From: Gracilimonas sp017641085
GTDB taxonomy: Bacteria > Bacteroidota > Rhodothermia > Balneolales > Balneolaceae
Strand: one strand, 5' to 3'
Assembly: GCF_046115515.1 (NCBI RefSeq)
Contig: NZ_CP175953.1
Length of the DNA: 64,000 bases
Under the pieces are notes generated by a model. The model was not told the DNA's origin. It was given only the letters and a program-made list of their open reading frames with translations, and ran no database searches. Below, one piece after another: positions 51,761 to 59,962 of this stretch. Both the position numbers and the translations under genes were made by a program. Every line of letters starts with the position of its first letter. The stretch's first letter is position 1.

Positions 51761-52606
51761 CTACGGGGCATTTCTTTTTGTTTTAGAATCGTCCCGTTTG
51801 TGATTTGCTGGTACGAAGCTCCAGTGCCGGTATGGATGATGCCAGCGATTGTTAATATCACCCTTAACACCCGTGCTTATTCCAATATTAAAATTGGGAT
51901 AAATATCTCTTATCTGTCTATTGATAAATTTATATAGTTTTTCTTTGGCAATAGTACGTTTTCCTCGCCTATAAGAACCTTCTGGTTTAATTTTATGCAG
52001 GTTGTTTAATCGAAATTGCATAGATCCCAAAATGATATCTGTACACTGAAGTAGAATATGTTTTTTGGAGTCAATTTCAGCAACCTGATCTTCATTTATA
52101 ACCAGTCCTACTCTTCTAAATTCCGGGGCTTTAGACAATGAAGTTATGTGGGATTTAAAGAGTGCCGCCTTTTCTTTTGTGTCAGGTAATCTATCAAAAT
52201 ATATTCTTAACCGAATTGGATCTTCTTGATCTGGGATGTAAGGCAAACCAAAAGCATGTTTAATAAACTGATAGTACAGCAAAAAATACTCATGCTCTTT
52301 ATGGTATTCTTCAATACCCACCGCCTCTACATTATTCTGCATAAACATTACCCGAACTTTAATTACATCATCCTGAACAAATTCGAAGAACAAATTCATA
52401 AGTTCGAAATACTTGTCAAGGTACTGAGAAGTCACCTTCTGCCACTTTAGTTCACTGTTTAAGTGTAACTCTTCGGCTTTACTTATCAAGGACTCTTTCA
52501 CAGTTTCAAGATCTTTGCTACGGATTAAGCAACCACCATAAAAGTTAGAATAGAATTCTCCGCTTTTGACTGATTCGTCAGCATATAAAATGAGTTCTTT
52601 TAACAT
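51761..52606 (-). CDS. DUF3800 family protein (RNase H-like fold)
   Basis: A 281-aa protein. It starts with ELILYADESVKSG, the Asp-Glu pair that opens DUF3800, followed later by RIYFDRLPD and LLQCTDIILGSM, which supply the further acidic residues of this predicted RNase H-like nuclease fold. DUF3800 proteins are common on mobile elements and in defence loci, but their activity is not established. The gene is low in GC, isolated, and transcribed against the virus-like operon, so it is a cargo gene. A 239-bp AT-rich region separates it from the next gene. Confidence 0.82.
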   Translation of the reverse strand: MLKELILYADESVKSGEFYSNFYGGCLIRSKDLETVKESLISKAEELHLNSELKWQKVTSQYLDKYFELMNLFFEFVQDDVIKVRVMFMQNNVEAVGIEEYHKEHEYFLLYYQFIKHAFGLPYIPDQEDPIRLRIYFDRLPDTKEKAALFKSHITSLSKAPEFRRVGLVINEDQVAEIDSKKHILLQCTDIILGSMQFRLNNLHKIKPEGSYRRGKRTIAKEKLYKFINRQIRDIYPNFNIGISTGVKGDINNRWHHPYRHWSFVPANHKRDDSKTKRNAP

Positions 52607-52740
52607 GTAATAAATTGCCTGTAGAATTAGGTGTCTATTTTAGCACCGCTATTGGTAAAGGTATTAAAGAAAAATTAGCTGTATGAAATAATTTTTGAAC
52701 AATTTTTAAACAATGATTGTGATCTTTAGCATTATTTGCC

Positions 52741-52829
52741 AACCACATGATTATGTGGTTTTAACTGGTTTTATTGATATTAAACACACATATTTTAAAT
52801 TGTTGATCATTAATATTTTATCAATAAAA
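52741..52829. repeat. Two inverted repeats in an AT-rich intergenic region
   Basis: AACCACAT-GATT-ATGTGGTT is a perfect 20-nt palindrome at 52741-52760. TTTTATTGATA (52769-52779) is perfectly inverted at 52819-52829 (TATCAATAAAA). They lie upstream of the 49-aa gene and downstream-divergent from the DUF3800 gene; operators for a cargo regulator are possible. Confidence 0.6.
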
Positions 52830-52845
52830 CAGAAGAGGAAGAACA

Positions 52846-52995
52846 ATGGCTGTAAAGCATATACCAACAGGCGAAGTCCATAGTGGAAATAAGGGTGGAA
52901 CTACAGGGTGCGGAGTTGACACAAAGAAGCATCCATCACATTGGGTAAATTCACATAGCAAAATTACTTGTAGTAAAAATGGGTGTAAAAACTAA
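52846..52995 (+). CDS. Small Cys/His-containing peptide
   Basis: A 49-aa protein with a good Shine-Dalgarno (AGAGGAA). It reads MAVKHIPTGEVHSGNKGG, then TGCGVDTKKHPSHWVNSHSK and ITCSKNGCKN. Three Cys and several His suggest a small metal-binding fold. Its orderly layout and SD argue for a real gene; the function is unknown. It sits alone in the low-GC cargo between DUF3800 and HEPN-type genes. The frame was read directly. Confidence 0.65.
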   Translation: MAVKHIPTGEVHSGNKGGTTGCGVDTKKHPSHWVNSHSKITCSKNGCKN

Positions 52996-53107
52996 GTAAG
53001 TTACTCTTCATTCTGCTTTTTTCTGACTGATGTATCTAAGATAGATGTGAATAGTAATATGTTAACTTTGGTTGATGAGAACTAAGTAAAATTAGAAGAG
53101 AAATCGA

Positions 53108-54487
53108 ATGGAGTATTTAAATTTATTCTCAGAAAAAAAAGAATTTGAAGCTGAATTGTTCACTGCTAAAAATGAAAAAATTCATGATCTCGAATGTGAA
53201 CTTTCTTACAATAATTATAAACCCACTGAAATAATCTTAAAAGCAAGAGTATTTGATACTGACGGAAAGCTAATTTCTCCATTTACATCATCCCGAGATA
53301 TTAAAAGGGCATCGCTGAAAATAATCAGTAAACCAGCAAAAAAAAGAAAAACCTATTATCTCAATGTTTCCATAAAAAAGTTAACACTTAACAATATTAT
53401 TTTTTCAGTTAGGTTTTTTTACACCCATCAAAATGAGATAGTAGATTACAAAATGAAACATACACTTTTTGACCCAGAGCAGTTAAAAAACTCAAAGGTG
53501 TTTTTTGTTTGGTACTTACATCAGTTCAAAGAACAAGGCCATATATTTGAGCCTTTTGCGCACCCAAAAAGGGGACTTATTTTTGGTTACGACTATAAAG
53601 TTGATGAAAAATTTGAGGATGGTAACTGGAAAAACAATTCTAAAGTTATTGAATTAGATGATAGTTCTATCAAATTTGAACCGATCTCGTTTATCAAAGA
53701 AAACAAAGAAAGAGAAGGAGCAACTTACTTTGTATTACCTGAGCTATCTGCAAGATTAGAATATGAAACCAAATCTTTTCCTGAGCAATGGGATGAAATT
53801 CAAAATAAATTTGAAGAAATAAACCATAGTTTTGAACCTTTTCGGTATTCTCTCCGGTTTTTAACCGGAAGTAAAATTGACAGCTTTAATCAATCGCTAT
53901 TCTTTTATGATGTTAATTCAAAAAGATACTGTTCAATTGAAAAAATTAGTAGAGAGTGGGATCGAAAAGCTCATCAAAGCTTAAGAAGAAATATAACCTA
54001 TTCAAAAAGCTGGGACTTAATTCAAGACTTTGTTAAAGCTTTTGAAAGCATCACCAATGAAGATAAAATACGTATTAGAAGAGCCATTGATAGATTTAAT
54101 GAAGCTTTTGAAGCTCCTTATCTCGAACTTAAATTGACTTTACTACATTCTGCTTTAACAATTTTGCTTGACGTAAAAAAATATACAAAGCCATTACATG
54201 AATATGACAAAGACTTACCCACTCCAATTAATGGTTCCCTTCCTAAAAGACTTGCTAACTGCATCACAACACACAAATTAAAATGGAAGGATTTATTATC
54301 TGAAGAGGAGGAAAAAGATCAATTCTTTGCTTTTAACAAGCTTCGAAATAATTATTTAAAAGACTTTATACATGAAGTTGATAGTTATACACCTATAAGG
54401 GTACTTCACAGAATGTTTGAAAGAGTTTTACTGACAGAATTAGAAATTGATTATGAAGAATACGAGAATATGTTGGGTAAAACTTAG
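53108..54487 (+). CDS. HEPN-like cargo protein (ApeA-like layout)
   Basis: A 459-aa protein with a beta-rich N-terminal half (about residues 1-240) and a helical C-terminal domain (about 310-455). The latter has FNKLRNNYLKDFIHE, a degenerate form of the HEPN RNxxxH motif in which Lys stands where His is expected. The overall size and two-part layout resemble ApeA-type defence proteins, whose C-terminal HEPN cleaves tRNA. This is an analogy, not a match to a known family. Low GC and codon use differ from the chromosome flanks. Confidence 0.55.
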   Translation: MEYLNLFSEKKEFEAELFTAKNEKIHDLECELSYNNYKPTEIILKARVFDTDGKLISPFTSSRDIKRASLKIISKPAKKRKTYYLNVSIKKLTLNNIIFSVRFFYTHQNEIVDYKMKHTLFDPEQLKNSKVFFVWYLHQFKEQGHIFEPFAHPKRGLIFGYDYKVDEKFEDGNWKNNSKVIELDDSSIKFEPISFIKENKEREGATYFVLPELSARLEYETKSFPEQWDEIQNKFEEINHSFEPFRYSLRFLTGSKIDSFNQSLFFYDVNSKRYCSIEKISREWDRKAHQSLRRNITYSKSWDLIQDFVKAFESITNEDKIRIRRAIDRFNEAFEAPYLELKLTLLHSALTILLDVKKYTKPLHEYDKDLPTPINGSLPKRLANCITTHKLKWKDLLSEEEEKDQFFAFNKLRNNYLKDFIHEVDSYTPIRVLHRMFERVLLTELEIDYEEYENMLGKT

Positions 54488-54523
54488 ATGAAGTAGGCAC
54501 TATGAAGCCTGACTTAACCTTAC

Positions 54524-55477
54524 TCACCCAACATGCTTTTTCCAAAAAAAGTACTCTGCTTTTGCCACCTCAATTGAAGTATTGTACTCGAGAGATTCAC
54601 TTTGAACTAAGGCCTGTTCCTTCGAAAGTTGGTTTAGAAAATCCATGTACTCATTCAAGGCTTTTTGATTCTCACGATGATTGGTAATAGATATCCTGAT
54701 TTTATTTCCATTTTCCAATATTCCGGATATCTCATTTTCATTAATCTGAAAATCAAAGATAGAATAAACTTTAACTTCGTCACCTGTGAAACTCTTATCT
54801 GAAACTTCATATTTATCAAGAACAGGAATTACGCTTAAAATTAAATGATCATCTATGAGTTCAAATCTGTGAATCCTTGAAATCAAAAAAGCAGAGTTAT
54901 ACTCCTCTTCAACTTTAAGAACTTTTTTGGTTAGGGCATTAAGCTGCTTTCCAATCACCTTAGTTTTTTCAATATATTTTTTGTGCCATTCATCATTTTT
55001 GAAAAGCCTATTCAACACATTTACAACATGTAATATATATGTAGAAGTACCGTGCGGTCCTGAAAAGTGGTGGCCTATAGGATGGGCAAAGTGGTTTCTA
55101 AGTCCTCTGGCTTTATGAAGGTATGTTTTTAAGTTGTTCAGATATACCTCATTGCATACATCATTAATAATATCTACAAGTTTTCGGTCATACTTTTTTC
55201 CTTTCCTCTTTGTTTTTAAAGCGATTCCCTTTTCTTGAGCCTTTAGTTTGATTGCCATTTCCAAGGTAAACAGACACTTTTTTAAGGCTTCATCAAACAT
55301 TTCCCAATGATAATATGCATGTGCCATAATATATTCAGAAGTGGTATAAGCATTAATAACGTCTTCTGGAACTTGTTCATGGAAACAACCTTCTATAACT
55401 ACTTTTTCTATGTAATCTTCTTGACCACTAAATTTATAGTGATCCCATCTTTTGTCAGGTTCTAAGTAGTCTTTCAT
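54524..55477 (-). CDS. HEPN domain protein, possible RNase
   Basis: A 317-aa protein. The middle of the N-terminal half carries KARGLRNHFAHPIG (about residues 123-136), a clean R-N-x3-H motif of HEPN ribonucleases within a helical region beginning near residue 45. The C-terminal half (about residues 195-310) is beta-rich (FELIDDHLILSVIPVLDKYEV, VYSIFDFQINENEISGIL). The combination suggests a defence or toxin-type effector with a sensing domain. It starts 24 bp after the chromosomal histidine kinase stop, so it may mark the right boundary of foreign DNA or be cotranscribed with it. It is convergent with the other HEPN-like gene. Confidence 0.6.
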   Translation of the reverse strand: MKDYLEPDKRWDHYKFSGQEDYIEKVVIEGCFHEQVPEDVINAYTTSEYIMAHAYYHWEMFDEALKKCLFTLEMAIKLKAQEKGIALKTKRKGKKYDRKLVDIINDVCNEVYLNNLKTYLHKARGLRNHFAHPIGHHFSGPHGTSTYILHVVNVLNRLFKNDEWHKKYIEKTKVIGKQLNALTKKVLKVEEEYNSAFLISRIHRFELIDDHLILSVIPVLDKYEVSDKSFTGDEVKVYSIFDFQINENEISGILENGNKIRISITNHRENQKALNEYMDFLNQLSKEQALVQSESLEYNTSIEVAKAEYFFWKKHVG

Positions 55478-55500
55478 TGAAAGTAGATTAAGAGTCTTCT

Positions 55501-57327
55501 TTAATTTATTATAGGCAAGCTAAAATAAAACGTACTTCCTTCCCCAAGGCTACTTTCGGCCCATATTTCACCGCCTTGAGCAGTTATGAATTCTTTGGCA
55601 ATAGACAGACCCAAACCAGAGCCAGTTTCTTTTTCATTTGCTTTAGGGATCTGAAAATATTTGTCGAAGATCTTATCCAGGTATTCAGGAGACATGCCGC
55701 TTCCGGTATCGGTTACAGAGAAAATAACTTTAGAATTGGCTTTTTTTGCACCCAAAATGACCTCGCCTTTAGCAGGAGTGTAGCGTAATGCATTTGAGAT
55801 TAAGTTGACCATTACCCAGGTAGTTTTTTGCAAGTCAGCATCCACCATAGGGAGGTTTTCTTCAACCTTCATGATCAATTCAATATCACCTTGTACCGCT
55901 TGCATAATCATCGTTTCATAACTGTAATCAATGATATCAGACGGCTTAACTTTTTGAACATTAAGTTGAATATTGCCGGTTTCAATTTTGGAAAGATCCA
56001 ACAGCTCTGAAGTCACGCGTTTCATTCGCTGGGCATCTTCAGAAATAGATTTTACAAGATCCTTTTGCTCTTTGTTTAGTTCACCAACCCGTGAATCCTT
56101 CAGCAATTTTGAACTCATGTTAATGGAAGCAATAGGTGTTTTCAACTCATGAGAAACTACTGCGATAAAGTTGGTTTTTGCCTGACTCACTTCGTGAAAA
56201 CGTGTAATGTTTTTCAAAGTAAGTAGCATACCAATTTTATGCTCCTGGTGCTCTTTGCTAAAAATGGGAATCCGTTCTTTTGAGTAATAGACTTCTTTCC
56301 CGTTTTCAACGATCTTCAGGATATCTTCTTTTTCATTTTCTTCCTTTAAATCCTTGATCAAATCCCGCAATAGATCATTATGTGCAGCAACATCGGGAGC
56401 GTAGTGCCCGAGTAAATCATGTTCATTTAGCCCCATCAAATTAGATGCTTTTTCATTAGCAAATAGTATGTTCATATCCGAATCCAAACCCACCATGGCA
56501 TCCGAAACAGAGTTTATAATGGCTTCTATTCGATGTTTTTCATGTTTAATTTTTGCCAGGCTGCTGTTTTCAAATTCCTGAAGCTTTTTAGCCATGATGT
56601 TGAATGCTGTGGCTAATTCCCCAAATTCATCCTGCTTATCATAGTCAAGCTGAACACTATAATTTCGATTGGCAATTTCTTTAATTTTATTTGAAAGTTG
56701 AGTTACAGGCTCCGATATAAAACCGGGAAATCTCATAAACATACCAAAGGCTAATAAAGTGCAAAGCCCTCCAACTATGCTCATGTATAAAAGAGTGCGT
56801 GAGGCCGCGTTTTGTGAGGCATTATTCTTAGCTATAATAGCATCCAGATTCATGGCAGAAAGCTGGAATATATTTTGCTCAAGTTGAATGTATAGTTCAT
56901 TCAGTTCCAGCAAAAAGGCTGCCTTTTCTTCGAGTGTTTCTGTACTCCGGTTTTCAAAATAGTTGATAAGTCGGGTATAATTTGATGACAATTCATCGGT
57001 CAGGCTCTGTTCGCCGGGCTCCGTTATATTCTGTTCCTGAAGACCCAAATTATTCTCGAAATCATCTTTAGCAGACTGATAAATATTGATTGCTGAAGTA
57101 TCCCTGTTTTCATCCAATAAAATTTCTTCCTGCGCTAATTTGATTCGGTTTAACGCATTGTTCATATCCCGCGTATAAACAACGGTGCGGTTATTGTCTT
57201 TAAGGATGGCCGCTGAGGTTTGGCTCAGGTCGCTTAAAAAAAAGCTGGCAGATCCCCACAATACAATGATTAGCAGGGTAAGCAAACCCAGCCCCATATA
57301 TAACTTTAATCGGATATCAAGTTTCAT
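55501..57327 (-). CDS. PAS-containing sensor histidine kinase of the kdp locus
   Basis: A 608-aa protein from the ATG at 57327, which overlaps the KdpD-like gene by 11 bp. Membrane helices (about residues 8-28 and 180-200) flank a helical periplasmic sensor. HAMP (about 200-255), PAS (about 265-370), a HisKA box with AVVSHELKTPIASINMSSKLL and an HATPase (NLISNALRYTPA, DTGSGMSPEYLDKIFDKYF, GSGLGLSIAKEFI) follow. It is coupled to the sensor half of KdpD, so it probably supplies the kinase function that this KdpD lacks. No kdpE-type regulator is adjacent. Confidence 0.93.
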   Translation of the reverse strand: MKLDIRLKLYMGLGLLTLLIIVLWGSASFFLSDLSQTSAAILKDNNRTVVYTRDMNNALNRIKLAQEEILLDENRDTSAINIYQSAKDDFENNLGLQEQNITEPGEQSLTDELSSNYTRLINYFENRSTETLEEKAAFLLELNELYIQLEQNIFQLSAMNLDAIIAKNNASQNAASRTLLYMSIVGGLCTLLAFGMFMRFPGFISEPVTQLSNKIKEIANRNYSVQLDYDKQDEFGELATAFNIMAKKLQEFENSSLAKIKHEKHRIEAIINSVSDAMVGLDSDMNILFANEKASNLMGLNEHDLLGHYAPDVAAHNDLLRDLIKDLKEENEKEDILKIVENGKEVYYSKERIPIFSKEHQEHKIGMLLTLKNITRFHEVSQAKTNFIAVVSHELKTPIASINMSSKLLKDSRVGELNKEQKDLVKSISEDAQRMKRVTSELLDLSKIETGNIQLNVQKVKPSDIIDYSYETMIMQAVQGDIELIMKVEENLPMVDADLQKTTWVMVNLISNALRYTPAKGEVILGAKKANSKVIFSVTDTGSGMSPEYLDKIFDKYFQIPKANEKETGSGLGLSIAKEFITAQGGEIWAESSLGEGSTFYFSLPIIN

Positions 57328-58468
57328 GTCGGGACACAATTATAAGGTCAATGTTTAAGGTATCTATTTTTTTCAGGACATCATCCACAATCGTGTCGAT
57401 TCCCATTTTATTCCAAAAGTGACGGGTTGGATTCGCCATAACAATCCACCGGATGTCATTTTCTAAGGCGTAGTCAACAATTCGCCTGGCTACATCAGCA
57501 TCCTTCAGCTTAACGACATCTCCTCCCATTTCAGTTGCCATTTTAAAGTTATTGATAAGATGACGCTGATCAGCAAGGTCAATTTTTGAAGAACCCTCAT
57601 TGGGGGTTTGAATATATAATACAGCAAATTCCGTCATAAAAAGGGAGGCTAATTTAGCCGCCCTGCGTATTACATATTTTGCTTTATCAGCATTAGAGCT
57701 GATACAAGCCAGGATCTTATTGCCCCGAATGTTTTCTTTGTTCAGGATATCCCTTTCAATAAGGCGGCCAATTTTACCGGCCGACTCTTGAAGCGACAAC
57801 TCCCTAAGCTGAAGAAGGGCGTCTTTTTGGAAAAAATTATTCAACGCTTTTTCCACTTTAGAAGGATCGTATATTTTTCCGTCCTTTAGGCGCTGAATAA
57901 GTTCATCTGAGGTCAGATCAATATTCACAATTTCATCAGCCATTTCGAGTACACTGTCGGGTACCCGTTCTGAGACCTCGATCCCTGTGATCTCTTTCAC
58001 AACGTTATTCAGGCTTTCGATATGCTGAATGTTCATGGCGCTTATCACATTGATTCCCGCTTTCAGAATCTCAACGACATCCTGCCATCTTTTTTCATTT
58101 TTACTACCTGGAACATTGGTGTGGGGTAATTCATCCACCAATACTACTTCAGGTTTATCAATTAGGATCGCATCAAGATCCATCTCCTCAATTTGTTTCC
58201 CTTTGTAGAATACTTTTTTGAGAGGAATAGTGGGAATACCCTCAGTTAATGCATGGGTTTCTTTCCGGCCGTGCGTTTCTATAAACCCGATCTTTACATC
58301 AATATCATGTGACAGCAACTGGTGGGCTTCCTGCAACATTCGGTAGGTTTTTCCCACCCCAGCAGCCATTCCAATATACACCTTAAACTTTCCCCGGCGG
58401 GAACGTTCAATAAGGCCGAGAAAACGTGCGACTTCACTTTTATTCTCTATGTTGCTTTTTTCTGCCAT
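57317..58468 (-). CDS. kdpD: KdpD N-terminal sensor half (KdpD plus UspA domains only)
   Basis: A 383-aa protein from the ATG at 58468; an upstream TTG at 58501 is less likely. The KdpD domain has FKVYIGMAAGVGKTYRMLQEAHQ, the variant Walker A of KdpD, and VVLVDELPHTNVPGS. A UspA domain fills residues about 250-375. The membrane segments, HAMP and kinase of full-length KdpD are missing. This split form is known from Bacteroidota, with the kinase as a separate gene that here follows with 11-bp overlap. It senses low K+ or turgor and controls kdpFABC. Confidence 0.9.
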   Translation of the reverse strand: MAEKSNIENKSEVARFLGLIERSRRGKFKVYIGMAAGVGKTYRMLQEAHQLLSHDIDVKIGFIETHGRKETHALTEGIPTIPLKKVFYKGKQIEEMDLDAILIDKPEVVLVDELPHTNVPGSKNEKRWQDVVEILKAGINVISAMNIQHIESLNNVVKEITGIEVSERVPDSVLEMADEIVNIDLTSDELIQRLKDGKIYDPSKVEKALNNFFQKDALLQLRELSLQESAGKIGRLIERDILNKENIRGNKILACISSNADKAKYVIRRAAKLASLFMTEFAVLYIQTPNEGSSKIDLADQRHLINNFKMATEMGGDVVKLKDADVARRIVDYALENDIRWIVMANPTRHFWNKMGIDTIVDDVLKKIDTLNIDLIIVSRHET

Positions 58469-58481
58469 GATGAAAAGATAC

Positions 58482-58516
58482 AAAAACTCTCCTGCAGGCA
58501 ATCAACCTACAGGAGA
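58482..58516 (-). terminator. Terminator between the outer-membrane protein gene and kdpD
   Basis: On the minus strand, TCTCCTGTAGG pairs with CCTGCAGGAGA (one mismatch) and is followed by GTTTTTG. It would reduce read-through from the kdpFABC transcript into the sensor genes. Confidence 0.7.
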
Positions 58517-58544
58517 TCGTTAGTGGGTATTGCTCTATTGATTC

Positions 58545-59261
58545 TTATAAACTAAAGCCAAATACAAGAAATGAAGTCTCAGAATAAGGATTTAGTATGT
58601 AACTACTGAAGAGTGGCAGGCTGAAGTTTTCAGTGATGGTTAATTCTTTCTGAACCGACAAACCTATATTGGTTACGGCCGCCTTAGTGGTTGCATAATA
58701 AGCGGATTCAGCTGGAACAAATCCGGCAAAAAGCTGCAAATCCGTTTCCTGAACAGAGAAAGGTACTCCTGCTTCTATATAGATGGAGTTATCGGGATCG
58801 TTGTAGGCATTAATTGCAGCATAAAGCGTAATGGGAATATTTTCTGTTCCATTAAAACTCAGGCTCGGCTCCAGGATATGTGCTCCGCCATCATCGCTGA
58901 AATCAAAGAACCCTACACCGGCATTGGGGAAATAATAATCCGTTAAACCAATGCTAACAGCTCCGAAATTGTAACTCGCATATAAATCGAGCTCAGAAGC
59001 TCCGGCTGAAACCGGACTCATAGCATATGAAGCCCAGGTTCCAACCGTAAAACCGCCTTGGGAAAACTCAATTCCGGGTTGAATACTTGCCGCATTTCCA
59101 AAATCCAATCCTCGCCATACATAGCGATTCACCATATCGGCACCAAAGTCAACTTGTTGGGCCTGAGCTTTTGGGCTGGATAATCCGGAAAATCCGATCA
59201 AAGCGATGAGAACGGCAATAGCCGGTAGGTTATTTATGTGATGATTTATTGATTTTTTCAT
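58545..59261 (-). CDS. Outer-membrane beta-barrel-like protein of the kdp operon
   Basis: A 238-aa protein from the ATG at 59261. A signal peptide (cleavage near KAQAQQ) precedes a mature part with DMVNRYVWRGLDFGNAASIQPG, the motif of the TorF/Gcw_chp-type exported proteins. Alternating strands run to a terminal phenylalanine-containing VFGFSL, as in outer-membrane barrels. It is located between kdpC and kdpD and may help K+ cross the outer membrane; this is inference from context. The function is not established. Confidence 0.78.
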   Translation of the reverse strand: MKKSINHHINNLPAIAVLIALIGFSGLSSPKAQAQQVDFGADMVNRYVWRGLDFGNAASIQPGIEFSQGGFTVGTWASYAMSPVSAGASELDLYASYNFGAVSIGLTDYYFPNAGVGFFDFSDDGGAHILEPSLSFNGTENIPITLYAAINAYNDPDNSIYIEAGVPFSVQETDLQLFAGFVPAESAYYATTKAAVTNIGLSVQKELTITENFSLPLFSSYILNPYSETSFLVFGFSL

Positions 59262-59330
59262 GATAAAAACTGTGTGTTTAGAAGACATTGTAAATTTTAA
59301 CCTGCCGCAGATCACACTGCGCTGGTATAT

Positions 59331-59930
59331 TTAGTTAGTTATTGAATTACTGTTTAATTGGTTGTCAAGCTCATCAAGAGCGATGTTGAGCCTCAAAACA
59401 TGAACCCGTTCTTTTGGCCCAAGAAACCCGAACAAAGGTTTTTCAATTTGATTGGTTACCAGTTCCTGAAGCTGTTCTACAGGAATATCACGGACTTTAC
59501 TGATGCGTGGGACTTGCATATAAGCGGCCTGAGGAGAAAAGTGAGGATCAAGTCCACTACCGGAAGCCGTTACCATATCAGTAGGGATATCGGCTGCGGA
59601 AATCTCGGGATTTTGAGCCAAGATACTATCTCTGCGGACTTCGACTTCTTCAAGATATTCGGGGTTCAAAGGACCTTTGTTTGATCCCCCGGTTCCCGCT
59701 GCATCGTAACCTACCGCCGAGGGCCGGCTGTTGAAATAACGGTCGCTGGTAAAAGTTTGGCCGATCAGCTCAAACCCTACAACCTGATCATTTACAACAA
59801 TTTTCTCGCCGGCACCACCATTGGGGGCAGCAAATTGTGCGATACCCCACAGTACAGCTGGATACATCACAGCAAATACCAGCATGCAGCCAATGGATAA
59901 CAAAAAGATGGATTTTATTTCTTTTTTCAT
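59331..59930 (-). CDS. kdpC: Potassium-transporting ATPase subunit C
   Basis: A 199-aa protein with one N-terminal membrane helix (about residues 8-30) and the conserved DRYFNSRPSAVGYDAAGTGGSNKGP and SGSGLDPHFSPQAAYMQVPRI blocks. KdpC stabilises the KdpA-KdpB complex and raises ATP affinity. Its order after kdpB, with a 32-bp gap, is canonical. Confidence 0.97.
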   Translation of the reverse strand: MKKEIKSIFLLSIGCMLVFAVMYPAVLWGIAQFAAPNGGAGEKIVVNDQVVGFELIGQTFTSDRYFNSRPSAVGYDAAGTGGSNKGPLNPEYLEEVEVRRDSILAQNPEISAADIPTDMVTASGSGLDPHFSPQAAYMQVPRISKVRDIPVEQLQELVTNQIEKPLFGFLGPKERVHVLRLNIALDELDNQLNSNSITN

Positions 59931-59962
59931 GGTTCTGTTTTTTTTAAAAGTTCGTTATCTGA

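Noticed and set aside
26207..55500. Tailed-phage prophage or integrative conjugative element
   Set aside because: No terminase, portal, tail, relaxase, VirB4/TraG or coupling protein was recognised, so neither label is supported.
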